A stretch of DNA of 64,000 nucleotides from Linaria vulgaris. Its lineage: Eukaryota; Streptophyta; Magnoliopsida; Lamiales; Plantaginaceae. The position numbers and the translations under genes are program-made. The DNA lies in contig OX415253.1 in assembly GCA_948329865.1 (NCBI GenBank), positions 36,157,269 through 36,221,268 of the forward strand, read 5' to 3'. Position 1 is the stretch's first letter, and the number at the start of each line of letters is the position of its first letter. Positions 54,330-64,000 of this stretch are shown in pieces. The notes beneath the pieces were generated by a model, which was not told the origin of the DNA, searched no databases, and was given only the letters and a program-made list of their open reading frames with translations.

Positions 54330-55870
54330 CTCATTTTGATTCTGATATTCACACCAATATGAACCATAAAGCAATGCACTTTTGCAGCTTGGACTGCCAC
54401 GAAACAGCTCCCCTTGCGTAAGTGAATATGTAACTTGATGTAGATTTTCTACTATCAATATTTCCTGCCATGTCGGCACGTGTGTAAACATTCAGAACTG
54501 GCTTTGCTCCCCCTTAACACAAACATAGATTAGATGTACCTCTCAGGATCCACTTAACTGTCTCCCAGTGCTCTTTCCCTGGATTTGACATATATCTACT
54601 AACAATACCAACTGCATGAGCAATATCTGGCCTAGTACACGTCATCGCGTACATCAGACTTCCCACTGCTGAAGAATATGGTATCGCCTCCATTTCTTCT
54701 TTCTCCTTCATTGTAGAAGGACAATGTATCTTGCTTCAAGTGATTTGCGAGCAGAGTTGAAACATGCTTTGTTTTATCCACGTTGAACCTTTTCAAAACC
54801 GGTTCAACATAATCTTCTTGAGATAAGTATAACTTTCTCATTTTCCTGTCTCGCGTGATCTTCATGCCGAGAATCTGTTGTGCTGCACCCAAGTCTTTCA
54901 TATCAAAGAACTTGGACAAATCTATCTTCAAATTTTTGATTAGCGCCGCATCCTGGCCAACTATCAACATATCATCGACATAGAGTAAAATGATGATAAA
55001 TTTACCATCAGCAAACTTCTTCAAATAAACACACTGGTCTGTCGCAGTCCTGTTATAATGGTGACTCGCCATGAAAGAGTCAAACTTCTTGTACCACTGT
55101 CTCAGAGCTTGCTTTAGGCCATACAAACTTTTTTTTCAATTTACAGACAAGATGCGCCTTGTCGCGGACTTGAAAACCTTATGGCTGCTCCATGTATATC
55201 TCTTCTTCTAGGTCACCATGAAGTAATGCAGTTTTCACGCCCATCTGTTCAAGCTCCAGATCTAAACTGGCAACCAACCCAAGTATAACACAGATGGATG
55301 TCATCTTCACCACTGGTGAGAATATTTCGTCAAAGTTGATGCCTTTCTTCTGTTGGAATCTTTTGACGACAAGCCTGACCTAATATTTTATAATATTTCC
55401 ACAACCATCTTTTTTGAGTTTGAACACCCATTTATTCTTCAGTTCTCACTTTCCCTTCGGAAGTTTCACAGGCTCATAAGTTTGGTTCTTCTGCAAAGAA
55501 TTCATTTCTTCTTCCATTGCCTGCCTTCAGTTTTTTGTGTCACTGTAAGATTGGGTTTCTTTGAAACTTTCACACTCCCCTTACTCGTAAAAAAGATATA
55601 TTCGGATGCATGATACCTTGTTGATGGTATCGACACACGTCCAGATCGTCGAGGTTCGATTGGAATATTTTCTTCACCATCTTCTTCTAAAGGAGGTGAG
55701 AGCTCCCTTTACTCAGCACCTTCATCCTCGTCAGCATCGTCTACATTATCTTGGGTATCCTCATTTCCAGTATGAGGTTTTGGGGGCGAAGTAATTACTT
55801 CTGGAGCACTACTACATTGCCGAACATGAACTGCTGGAGTAAAGTCATAAATAGAATTGATTTTCGTAGA
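54330..55870 (-). pseudogene. Truncated Tork-like copia element body (RT-RNase H)
   Basis: Minus-strand pieces. The integrase-RT linker and the start of RT lie at 55870-55140 (LLHGDLEEEIYMEQP, with a stop). RT continues at 55126-54632 with MYGLKQALRQWYKKF and an intact YVDD (near 54977), then QEDYVEPVLKRFNVDKTKH. RNase H follows at 54711-54514 (PYSSAVGSLMYAMTCTRPD) and 54490-54340 (ADMAGNIDSRKSTSSY, GAVSWQSKLQKCIAL). Frameshifts and stops break the frame. No LTR was found on either side, so it is a truncated body. The phrases fit the Tork lineage (inference). Confidence 0.85.
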
Positions 55871-56859
55871 ATGTGGCGTACACTGTCCGCAAATGGCCGG
55901 GCTAGCGAACCATTGACCCAGCTACATTGGCCATCTTCTAGGACCACAAAGAGGATAAGATGCCCTCGCAACCCGCAACAACCAAAATCACCTCTTCTAC
56001 AAAGATCTCGTCATAGGAAAACCGCTTGCTAGTCGTTAACAGCCATGGTAATCATGAAGATAAGACGCTTAACCCCTGGTGGGGATTATTTCACTAAGTA
56101 GCACTGCAACCTTCCACCCAAAAGCTCACCCCTGATATGCTCGGGTGAATATTTGCAAAACAGTCGAGCCTAGTCACTGTAGGTATATCCTACCTAAAAA
56201 AGAGCATGGGATAGAACGTTTAGCGACACGCGGCCAGAAATGCTGCTTGGGAAAGGACAAAATATATATATGCTATCCACCAACGAGTGTCATACGATGA
56301 TGGCCATAAAAGAATGGTATAAGAGGGAGATCTCGAGATGTCCCTTTAAGAAAGAGCGTTTTATATGTGCAAAGTCACCTTACATATTGATTTTCAAAAA
56401 ACACGCATAAAATAGGGCCAAGAGGTCGTTACATAACAAAATTCGACCATAATTTTGCCTTTCGCATCGATATTTACAAAAGTCTACCTAGTGTTCCTAC
56501 ACCACATGCGACCCTAAAAAAAGGAGGACAACTGTAGTAGGTCCCTCCCATGGGGCAAGGGTTCGTTCTAGTCCTAAGCAGGATGCTTCCCCTCTAGCAC
56601 GGCAGCTCGGTGCTTGTCGGGCGTCATATCTACCAGGTCAATCATTGACACGTTAGAAGCAGACAAGCAAATATCTTCAGGCTCAAGCAAGCCTGATTGA
56701 CTTGGCCCTACATCCAGTGGGGCCCAGCGGCTTCAACTCCCTTTAGAGGGAGGGTCTATTACCAACCACAAAATCACCAGTTAGAAGGAGAACCCAACAT
56801 CGAGCGTACCATATCTTGCCAAATCATGTAACCCATTATTAAAAGCTAACATGCCTCTT
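55871..56859. other. Non-coding DNA downstream of transposon gene copy 3
   Basis: No gene recognised. Probably the rest of the decayed element that carries copy 3 on the minus strand; no LTR or PBS could be identified. Confidence 0.4.
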
Positions 56860-59037
56860 CACTAAAGGAGGTGTCAGGACCATCCGTCCTCCTAATGCAA
56901 CCAGGGCCCAGGCCCTTGCCAACTTCTCTCCAAATAGACGCCCCAAATTCATTAATTGACGCCGATATTCATCCCATTCTACTCTAGCTTTGCGCAGAAG
57001 CTCGCATATTAAGCCAAGACGAAAAAGTAATTTTTTTAAGCATTCTTTCGCCTGAGTCGACCTCTTTTACATCAACATTAACTCTCTCTCCAACATTTCA
57101 CTACTTCTCTCAATGTTCCAGACTTGCGCGGCTCGTAGGGCCTCCACCACGGCCTCCCTCTACCCTAGTTGACAACGGACCTCTTCTAACGCTAATTCTA
57201 GTTCCTGACGACGCCTTCGTAAAGTCTATATGTCAAAAAGAGCTGCTCTATAACATTGCCTTATGACTTCCACTAGAAGCGATAAATGCAAACATTCGAC
57301 GAGGGTAAGGAAGAAAAGAAGGGATGTGGAGAATAGCACACAAGCTATCATATCTAAGATAAGTAAGTGGGCTACCTCACACGCATTCTTGCTAAAGACG
57401 CCATGAAGGCGGAGAAATAACAAGAATTCCATGTCCCTTTAGTTTTGTAAATTGCGCAAACACGATCGGCAATACTCCAAACTCCACTGCACCCCCATAA
57501 AATAGGAAGGCTATCCATCGCTCCCATTGAAGAAGAATATCCCAAGTCCTCCATCCATGGGTCTGATTAACGAAACGAATGGCTAGAACCCTCGTTAGAC
57601 AGTCATGATGTTTTACCTGATAAATTTGAAAGGCTCTGGTTTAACACATGGGTAGACAGAGGTAACCCTTGACGGAAGGGTAGGAGAGAAAAGGATAAAA
57701 GCTATGGGATCGATCTCCCCCAAAAATGGCTCGTCAGCCATCCCTTCGTCCTGGTGCCCCAGATGAAGTAGATGATTATGGGAGAATGATACCCTAGTGT
57801 GCATGTCCATCTCAGCTCCTGAGCCAACAACGCCTCAAAGGGATAAAAGTTAGGACCGAGCGCACCAATAACTCCTAAAATAAAGTTCTCTAAAATAAAA
57901 AATGCAACTTACTAAACAAAGAATTCATGTGGAGAGGTCCCTTAGGAAATTCTAGCACCTCAGCACTTTGTTGTAGCCTCGACGTAATCATAGCAGCTGG
58001 GAAGTCCAACATCTAAGTCACGTCATAACAACCCAATTATAAACCTCGCCTCTCTAAGCATGCCTTGCTTGTTCCGCAGTGTCCGGGAGTGCTTGGACGG
58101 AACCCATGCCCCACCTCGTATGCACTCCCCATTCTACGATCAAAATATTACGAGGGTCCAAATAGAAGAACTCTCTATTCCAAGTGTAGTCAGCACCTAA
58201 AGAAGATCCCACCTCCAAGAAGAGGGACGGAACCACCGACTCAAAGTAAAAGAATGGAGGACCCGAGGGCACCACAAGCAGTGAAAATGCCACCGAGAAG
58301 TGAAAAGGAGAGCAGTGTATGTCCAACAAACCACATAATAATATGAATCCAACCACATATCAAAAAGAAGATGGGAGAAACTGACACGAACAAATCTGCC
58401 AAATATGGAGAAGCCCTCTCACGAGGTGATGAAAGAACCATCGCAACTAACTTACTCAACAAAAATTCTCAAATACCCATGGGAAGGTCATAGGCACGTT
58501 GGTCGGCAGAAGGAATTACCACATCAAATTGGGTTGCGTCTAGCGACACCCCCTCTAAACAACGACGCACTACCTTTCAGAAACTAAACTGGACATAGTT
58601 CTAATTCTCCCCCGGACCCCTATTGACCTCAGCTCAAAATAACCAGGTACCAACTCGGCCCTTGCAATGGGGAGATTATAAGATCCCCATCCCCCCGCAG
58701 AAAAAATGATTTTATGTCATCTATCGCTTGATTCAGAACGGAAGATAAAGAAGTACCCTCATTATTACCAATGACCCTCTCCTACCAACAAAGAACTACC
58801 ATGATCATGACACACCTTTGCCATAGCAGTTAACCTCGCTGCTCGTTGGCAACGAGTTCGGAAAGCAACGATAGCGGTCAACAACACAGCCTCCCATTGA
58901 CTTGCTGCTAAAGATCGACTACTGCATCTACCGTTGCTCACTGCAATAGGAGAAAACACGGCAAGGAGCCTAGAGGTCCCATTAGACCCCGACTCAGCAG
59001 GTACATGATCTGAAACCTCCAAGTTTGAATGATCCAT
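56860..59037 (-). pseudogene. Gypsy-type transposon protein (Transposase_28-like), copy 3, decayed
   Basis: ATG at 59037 (MDHSNLEVSDHVPAESGSNG). Near 58530-58475 it reads VVIPSADQRAYDLPMG, the same block as VIVPSSDQRAYDPPSG in copy 2. One base is missing just after it, and the frame then continues YLRIFVE. Further on, SGPPFFYFESV corresponds to YGAPFFSLTYR of copy 2. The 3' part (57240-56870) is a charged coiled-coil-like stretch (LRRRRQELELALEEVRCQLG, ICELLRKARVEWDEYRRQLM) with two in-frame stops. Intron-like sequence lies near 57870-57925. Many shifts make it non-functional. The domain assignment rests on similarity to copies 1 and 2. Confidence 0.68.
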
Positions 59038-59173
59038 AATACCTCAAACCAAAAGAGGATAACTTGGAGAGATCTAACATACTTAAAAAAATGAGAGGTA
59101 GAAACGATGAGGAATGAGAAGACAATTGAGAGTGAGCAAAAAATAAGTGATAAATGAAAGAAGTATTGTATCC

Positions 59174-59184
59174 CTATTTATAGG
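59174..59184 (-). promoter_or_regulatory. TATA box of transposon gene copy 3
   Basis: Minus-strand CTATAAATAGG about 140 bp upstream of the ATG at 59037, a spacing like that of copy 1 (TATA about 190 bp upstream). Supports independent transcription of this gene type. Confidence 0.6.
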
Positions 59185-59870
59185 TGACTCAAAAAACAAA
59201 ATAACTGGAACTCCCGCTCAAAAGATGTTTCGTTATTGAAACGACCCCAAACTTACGACCCTTCTTATTCGATTAACGTGGGTAGATCGTGAAGAAATAA
59301 CTGAGATCCACGTGGCCAGGAAAATACCGACCGCAAGCAACTATAAATGTCTTGTCACAATACAAGAGACAATAACTGAGATCTACATGCTTTGTACTCC
59401 AAACTAGTCTGAATTCGATCACGTACGGAAGGGATTCGATTGCCACAATACAAGAGACAATTTTGATGAGTGTTCATGGTGAAAAATGGCTACAAAAGCC
59501 TTTTCTTTTTACCCTCAATGTTGTGTACGAAAATTGCATATTTTTCATGTGTTTATTATGATTTTCTCTCCTTAGAAAATCTTGAGATAACTTCCCTTAC
59601 AAGAGGGACGAGTTTGGAGGGAAAAGGGAGAAGTTTATCCATTTCAAATAAGAGAAACTACTCCCATCAATTTTTGATTTCAAATTAAACGGGTCGGAAC
59701 AGCCCACATGGGCGACCCGTATCTCAAATTTATCAGTAATAACCAATTAAATTTTGTAACCCCCACTAATGATAATTATTTGAATTTAATACGGCTGCTA
59801 CCATCTTCACCCTAAAGTAAGATGTCTTAAGAGGTGATCAGGTGACACTCGCATACACGCATCAAACTTC
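59185..59870. other. Intergenic DNA
   Basis: No gene recognised. A direct repeat of ACAATACAAGAGACAAT occurs near 59357 and 59444. Confidence 0.45.
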
Positions 59871-61695
59871 TCAACATGTATGCATCTGTAAATACTTTTT
59901 TTTTGCTTTCAACAAAGTCTTGTTGTCTCTGTGTGATTGTGCTAATGGTTGCAAATTCCAACGTGATCAACTGGATTTTAATTTGAGACAGTGATCACCT
60001 GTAAAAACATGCACGAATTTGTTACATTTCAATTACTATGTTTGTATTTTAATTTATGTTCTTTATAAACAAATTCGTATGTAATTTATAGAATTATTGA
60101 GATTTTCCACAAAAGCAACACCTTGCATGATATGAGGATCCTCAGGAATTGTAGAATCACTACTAAAAAACTAGGAGATATGTCTCTAGGACAGTGTAAC
60201 CCTTTTTGAAGCCTCTTTTAATTTATCTTTTGGTTCCATATTGTTCCGCTTGTAGAAGTAAATAAGATGAACTATTTTTTGTAGAAAAAATGAGAAGTAT
60301 AGTAAATATGTTCTTTATAAACAGATTCGTATATAATTTATAGAATTATTGAGATTTTCCACAAAAGCAACACCTTGCATGATATGAGGATCCTCAGAAA
60401 TTGAGGAATCACTACTAAAAAAAAACTAGGAGATATGTCTATGGCACAATGTAACCCTTTTTGAAGCATGTTTTAATTTATTTTTTGGTTCTATATTGTT
60501 TCACTTGTAGAAGTAACTAAGATAAATTGTTTTCTGTAAGGAAAAATGAGAAGTATAATAAATTTGTTATCCAAACCTTTCTACTGGCGAAATGGAGAGT
60601 TATACTAATAGCTGAATGAAACTAATGAGAAAATTATTACTAAAAAGAAGCCAAAAAAAAGATGATTGTTCAGTTGAAGGCAAGTCCATCTACCTTTTAA
60701 TGAACCAAGGCTGCACCGACCCGTTATCCTTCCACATCTCAACATGTATGCATCTGTAAATACTTTTTTTTTTGCTTTCAACAAGGTCTTGTTGTCTCCG
60801 TGTGATTGTGCTAATGGTTGCAAATTCCAACGTGATCAACTGGATTTTAATTTGAGACAGTGATCACCTGTAAAAACATGCACGAATTTGTTATATTTCA
60901 ACTACTATGTTTGTATTTTAATTTATGTTCTTTATAAACAAATTCGTATGTAATTTACAGAATTATTGAGATTTTCCACAAAAGCAACACCTTGCATGAT
61001 ATGAGGATCCTCAGAAATTGTGGAATCACTACTAAAAAAACTAAGAGATATGTCTATAGGACAGTGTAACCCTTTTTGAAGCCTCTTTTAATTTATCTTT
61101 TGGTTCCATATTGTTCCGCTTGTAGAAGTAAATAAGATGAACTATTTTTTGTAGGAAAAATGAGAAGTATAATAAATATGTTCTTTATAAACAGATTCGT
61201 ATATAATTTATAAAATTATTGAGATTTTTCATAAAAGCATCACCTTGCATGATATGAGGATCCTCAGAAATTGAGGAATCACTACTAAAAAAAACTAGAA
61301 GATATGTCTATGGCACAATGTAATCCTTTTTGAAGCATGTTTTAATTTATTTTTTGGTTCTATATTGTTTCGCTTGTAGAAGTAACTAAGATAAATTATT
61401 TTCTGTAAGGAAAAATGAGAAGTATAATAAATTTGTTATCCAAATCTTTCTATTGGAGAAATGGACAGTTATACTAATAGTTGAATGAAATTGTTTTCTG
61501 TAAGGAAAAATGAGAAGTATAATAAATTTGTTATCCAAATCTTTCTATTGGAGAAATGGACAGTTATACTAATAGCTGAAACTGATGAGAAAATTATTAC
61601 TAAAAAGAAGCCAAAAAAGATGATTGTTCAGTTGAAGGCAAGCCCATCTACCTTTGATGAACCAAGGCTGCACTGACCCGTTATCCTTCCACTGC
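59871..61695. repeat. Higher-order tandem duplication, ~868-bp unit with nested repeats
   Basis: TCAACATGTATGCATCTG starts at 59871 and again at 60739 (period 868); sequence between stays nearly the same in both units. Within each unit a segment beginning CTTTATAAACA.ATTCGTAT recurs at 252-bp spacing (60061 and 60313). The second unit is longer because a 95-bp piece (TTCTGTAAGGAAAAATGAG) is itself duplicated at 61401 and 61496. Each unit ends with the GATGATTGTTCAGTTGAAGG block (60661 and 61619). Non-coding. Confidence 0.87.
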
Positions 61696-63419
61696 AAAGA
61701 GCGGGAGGTGATCGCTGCTCTGTGAAACCAGCCTCACGCTGTGCCCTCCGCTCTAAAGGCCAGGCAGTCCATGCCTTTGCTTGGGCCGCTTGGCCTAACT
61801 CCTTGCTTGGAATGGGCAAGCCAGAATTTAGCAGAGCCAGTGGAACAGATAGCTAGGCTACCCTCATGTTCAATCATCTTGATGCCCCCACTTGGGTTAC
61901 AAGCCAGTGTTGCTTGGCTCGGCGATAGTGCATGCTTTCTGCTTCAAAATGAAGAGCTCCTGCTTTTGTTCTTTAGTCGATGTGGGATATTGGCTCCTAT
62001 TTTTGGTAATCTGAAAATCGGTTTCTTTCTGTATGTATTAGGATTAGTGAAGTAATAGAAAATGCTAAGAATATTAGTAAAAGTCCTGTTAGTTTCCGTA
62101 GATAATCAGAATTTCAAGAATTTCTAACTATGTGTATAAGCGTTGGAGAATTAATTATGAAGCGACACAAGAATGAAATCTGAACTGATGGTGATGACTT
62201 TAATAATATTCATGCGGTAATGAATGAATGAATTAATTAATATTTTAAGTTTAGTCGAATCATGTGGAGTTTGATAATCATATTACAAGGGATGTAATTG
62301 CTGCTAATGTATGAGAAAACCACAGAAACATATATTTTATGTATGTATTCAAGACAAAACTAGTCATAAAATGATGATAGAGTTACATTTCAATATAATT
62401 TTTCGTATATTATCAAAGAAATCATCCGACTATGGACACAATATTTCTGTTAAGATCTTCTTTGTGTTCTCGGCCTGGATTGCTCCCATTCCCATAAGTC
62501 TACCATACCACGACTTTAAATCAAGCAAAACTCTTCAATGGACGGATCCCTGTGTGTATCTAATCTTCAAAAAGTTCTTATGTGGTACCAGCTAATCATT
62601 CAGAAATCATGTGGATTGTATCAATAATATGTTACACCAAGCAAGTTCTTGGGATTGCAGAGTTTTTGACAAAAGGGAGAAGACTCCAGTAGCAAAACTC
62701 ACCTATGTTTAGGTTTGTTAGTCGTGACTATTTTCAGCCTGGCGCACAAAATACCGAACGCATTAATTCTGGACTAGAGGGTGGAAACACTACAATGGTT
62801 AGGCGAGCCTAAGGCTCCTCAAATGCATGGACCTTGACCTGAGCAAGTTCGTTTTGTTGTATTTTTTGTTTCCTAATAATAATGAAAATATGTGAAACTG
62901 GGAGCTGTTGTTCTGATCGATAAGACTTTAGATACCGATGCTTAAGATCCCCGCATCATAACCTAAAAACAGATCATGCAACAAGTTGGAAGGAATACTT
63001 GCAACAAGCAGGCTAGATGCCAACTCGTGAACACGAAGACACTCGTTGATATTATGATATTGCTATTCTGTTATTTTGACAATCATGTCATGGCAAAGCA
63101 ATTGTTATCTCATTACTTACGCAATCATCTCAAAGTAATCGACAAGACAATCATTGTAGAGATTGCACACACAGAAATGCATTTTCTTATTGCCGTAAAT
63201 TTTGATACGTTCTACGTGCAAACTGGCCTACGACTTCCATCTGGGTTGATCACTGTCTGTTCTGTCATTATATCCACAATAAAGTAGAGAACAGGAAGAG
63301 AAAAAAATAGAAAGAAAAGTCGATATGCTCGAACGAGCCAACTCAATAAAGATAAAGAAGATAGTTTATAGGACTGACTTCAGTCTCAGATAACTATGCC
63401 ATTCCATTAACAATGGAAA
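61696..63419. other. Intergenic DNA, no supported gene
   Basis: 61696-62055 is less AT-rich and has open frames on both strands, but none resembles a known protein. The rest is AT-rich with short frames only. Could hold non-coding transcripts; nothing is supported. Confidence 0.4.
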
Positions 63420-63795
63420 TTAACAGTCATTACAATATGTACGCGTTCCTTTTGAGGACCAAAAATCCACTACCAAAATGGAGGCCCACATGCACTCCCA
63501 CTACAAAAGTGCTTCCATCACCCACCATCACTCTATTTTTGCCCACCGATTGATAGGAAAAAGCGCAGCAGCATATCAATGAAGAGTTTGACATTTCCTT
63601 CTCCATTTGAACCAAGCAAAAAAGAACATGATGTACGTAGCCATTATTTTCAACCTTTAGTGCCAAACACCAAACTTTAAATTGACTAAGGTGGCAAGGG
63701 TACCAAAAAGGCGCAATACAGTGGCGTCTGACTAGTAATCAACTTAAAGGAGTGTGGAATCGCAAAAATTGGGCTGGATGGGACTAGGGAACTCG
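63420..63795 (-). other. Probable 3' UTR of the bHLH gene
   Basis: Non-coding DNA directly downstream of the bHLH stop codon on the minus strand. The end of the transcript was not determined. Confidence 0.4.
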
Positions 63796-64000
63796 TCAAG
63801 CTGGAGGACTGGATTCAGGTTTCACAAGTGTGGCGGATTCTGGAGGTTGTGTATGATAGATGGCCGAGGCAAGGGATACAGGCATAATGCAGAGAGCTTT
63901 GGATTGAAGAAATTGCATGGCTGCACCAACGTTCTCTTCCATAAGTTTGGCAACTTGTCGTTCCGTGCCATCATTTGACCACTTTTCCCAGGCTGGCTCA
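63796..64000 (-). CDS. UNE12: UNE12/bHLH7-type bHLH transcription factor, last exon (partial)
   Basis: The frame enters from the right edge and runs to TGA at 63798-63796, 67 residues: WEKWSNDGTERQVAKLMEEN, then VGAAMQFLQSKALCIMP, SLASAIYHTQPP and LVKPESSPPA. This is the conserved C-terminus of the UNE12/bHLH7 branch of plant bHLH subfamily XI. The basic helix-loop-helix region itself lies beyond the window. No stops or shifts occur, so it appears to be a live gene. UNE12 is nuclear; in Arabidopsis it was named from a fertilisation phenotype. The exact orthologue is not decided. Confidence 0.88.
   Translation of the reverse strand, partial: EPAWEKWSNDGTERQVAKLMEENVGAAMQFLQSKALCIMPVSLASAIYHTQPPESATLVKPESSPPA

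Noticed and set aside
55353..56032. Plus-strand frames of 62-93 codons
   Set aside because: Shadows of the truncated copia RT region on the minus strand or chance frames beyond it.
61741..62055. 104-codon frame in a less AT-rich patch
   Set aside because: No family signature, competing frame on the other strand, no promoter; kept as intergenic.
62311..63287. Frames of 94 and 103 codons
   Set aside because: Chance-like composition, no start context, no recognisable domain.
63430..63978. Frames of 78 and 74 codons on minus and plus strands
   Set aside because: The plus frame is the shadow of the bHLH exon and the minus frame falls in its probable 3' UTR.

Overview
This window is nuclear DNA of a flowering plant, most likely a eudicot. 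It holds an Aux/IAA gene, an organellar single-stranded DNA-binding (OSB) gene and the last exon of a UNE12-type bHLH gene, all with plant GT..AG introns or plant-specific motifs. They sit in AT-rich DNA dominated by plant LTR retrotransposon lineages. No bacterial genes, rRNA, tRNA or CRISPR array was seen. The species cannot be named from this sequence.

Layout. 1-1540: featureless DNA with two G-boxes. 1541-14686: an old minus-strand Ty1/copia element, SIRE-like, with both LTRs, PBS and PPT visible. It has been broken by later insertions: a 166-bp retroposon-like piece in its 3' LTR, a 2.65-kb solo LTR, a 1.65-kb LTR inside the RNase H coding sequence, and a 545-bp MITE in the leader. 14733-20672: a second copia element (plus strand), decayed and apparently lacking protease. 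20673-22836: little. 22837-28433: a very young Ty3/gypsy chromovirus (minus) with LTRs differing at one base, a perfect 5-bp TSD, and gag-pol open except for one frameshift. 28434-36381: two more LTRs of the family seen at 6.5-8.1 kb, two non-autonomous inverted-repeat elements and a decayed plant transposon gene. 36780-38345: a decayed En/Spm (CACTA)-type gene.

38789-49972 is a compound of Tat-type Ty3/gypsy remnants. It holds one LTR (X, minus), two tandem plus-strand genes of the 'putative gypsy type transposon' kind (Transposase_28-like, with coiled-coil C-termini), an integrase remnant on the opposite strand, an LTR (Z) of X's family in inverted orientation, the first ~36 codons of a gag, a Tat-type PBS and a further LTR (Y). 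A third, more decayed homologue of the same gene lies at 56860-59037 on the minus strand.

Host genes lie in the right half. The Aux/IAA gene (50509-51180, +) and the OSB gene (54142-51987, -) converge tail to tail, about 0.8 kb apart. The OSB promoter is hemmed in by a truncated Tork-like copia body about 0.2 kb upstream. The bHLH last exon occupies the right edge (minus). Between 59.9 and 61.7 kb lies a higher-order tandem duplication with a unit of about 868 bp. The host genes have no obvious joint function: auxin transcriptional repression, organelle genome maintenance and transcriptional regulation.
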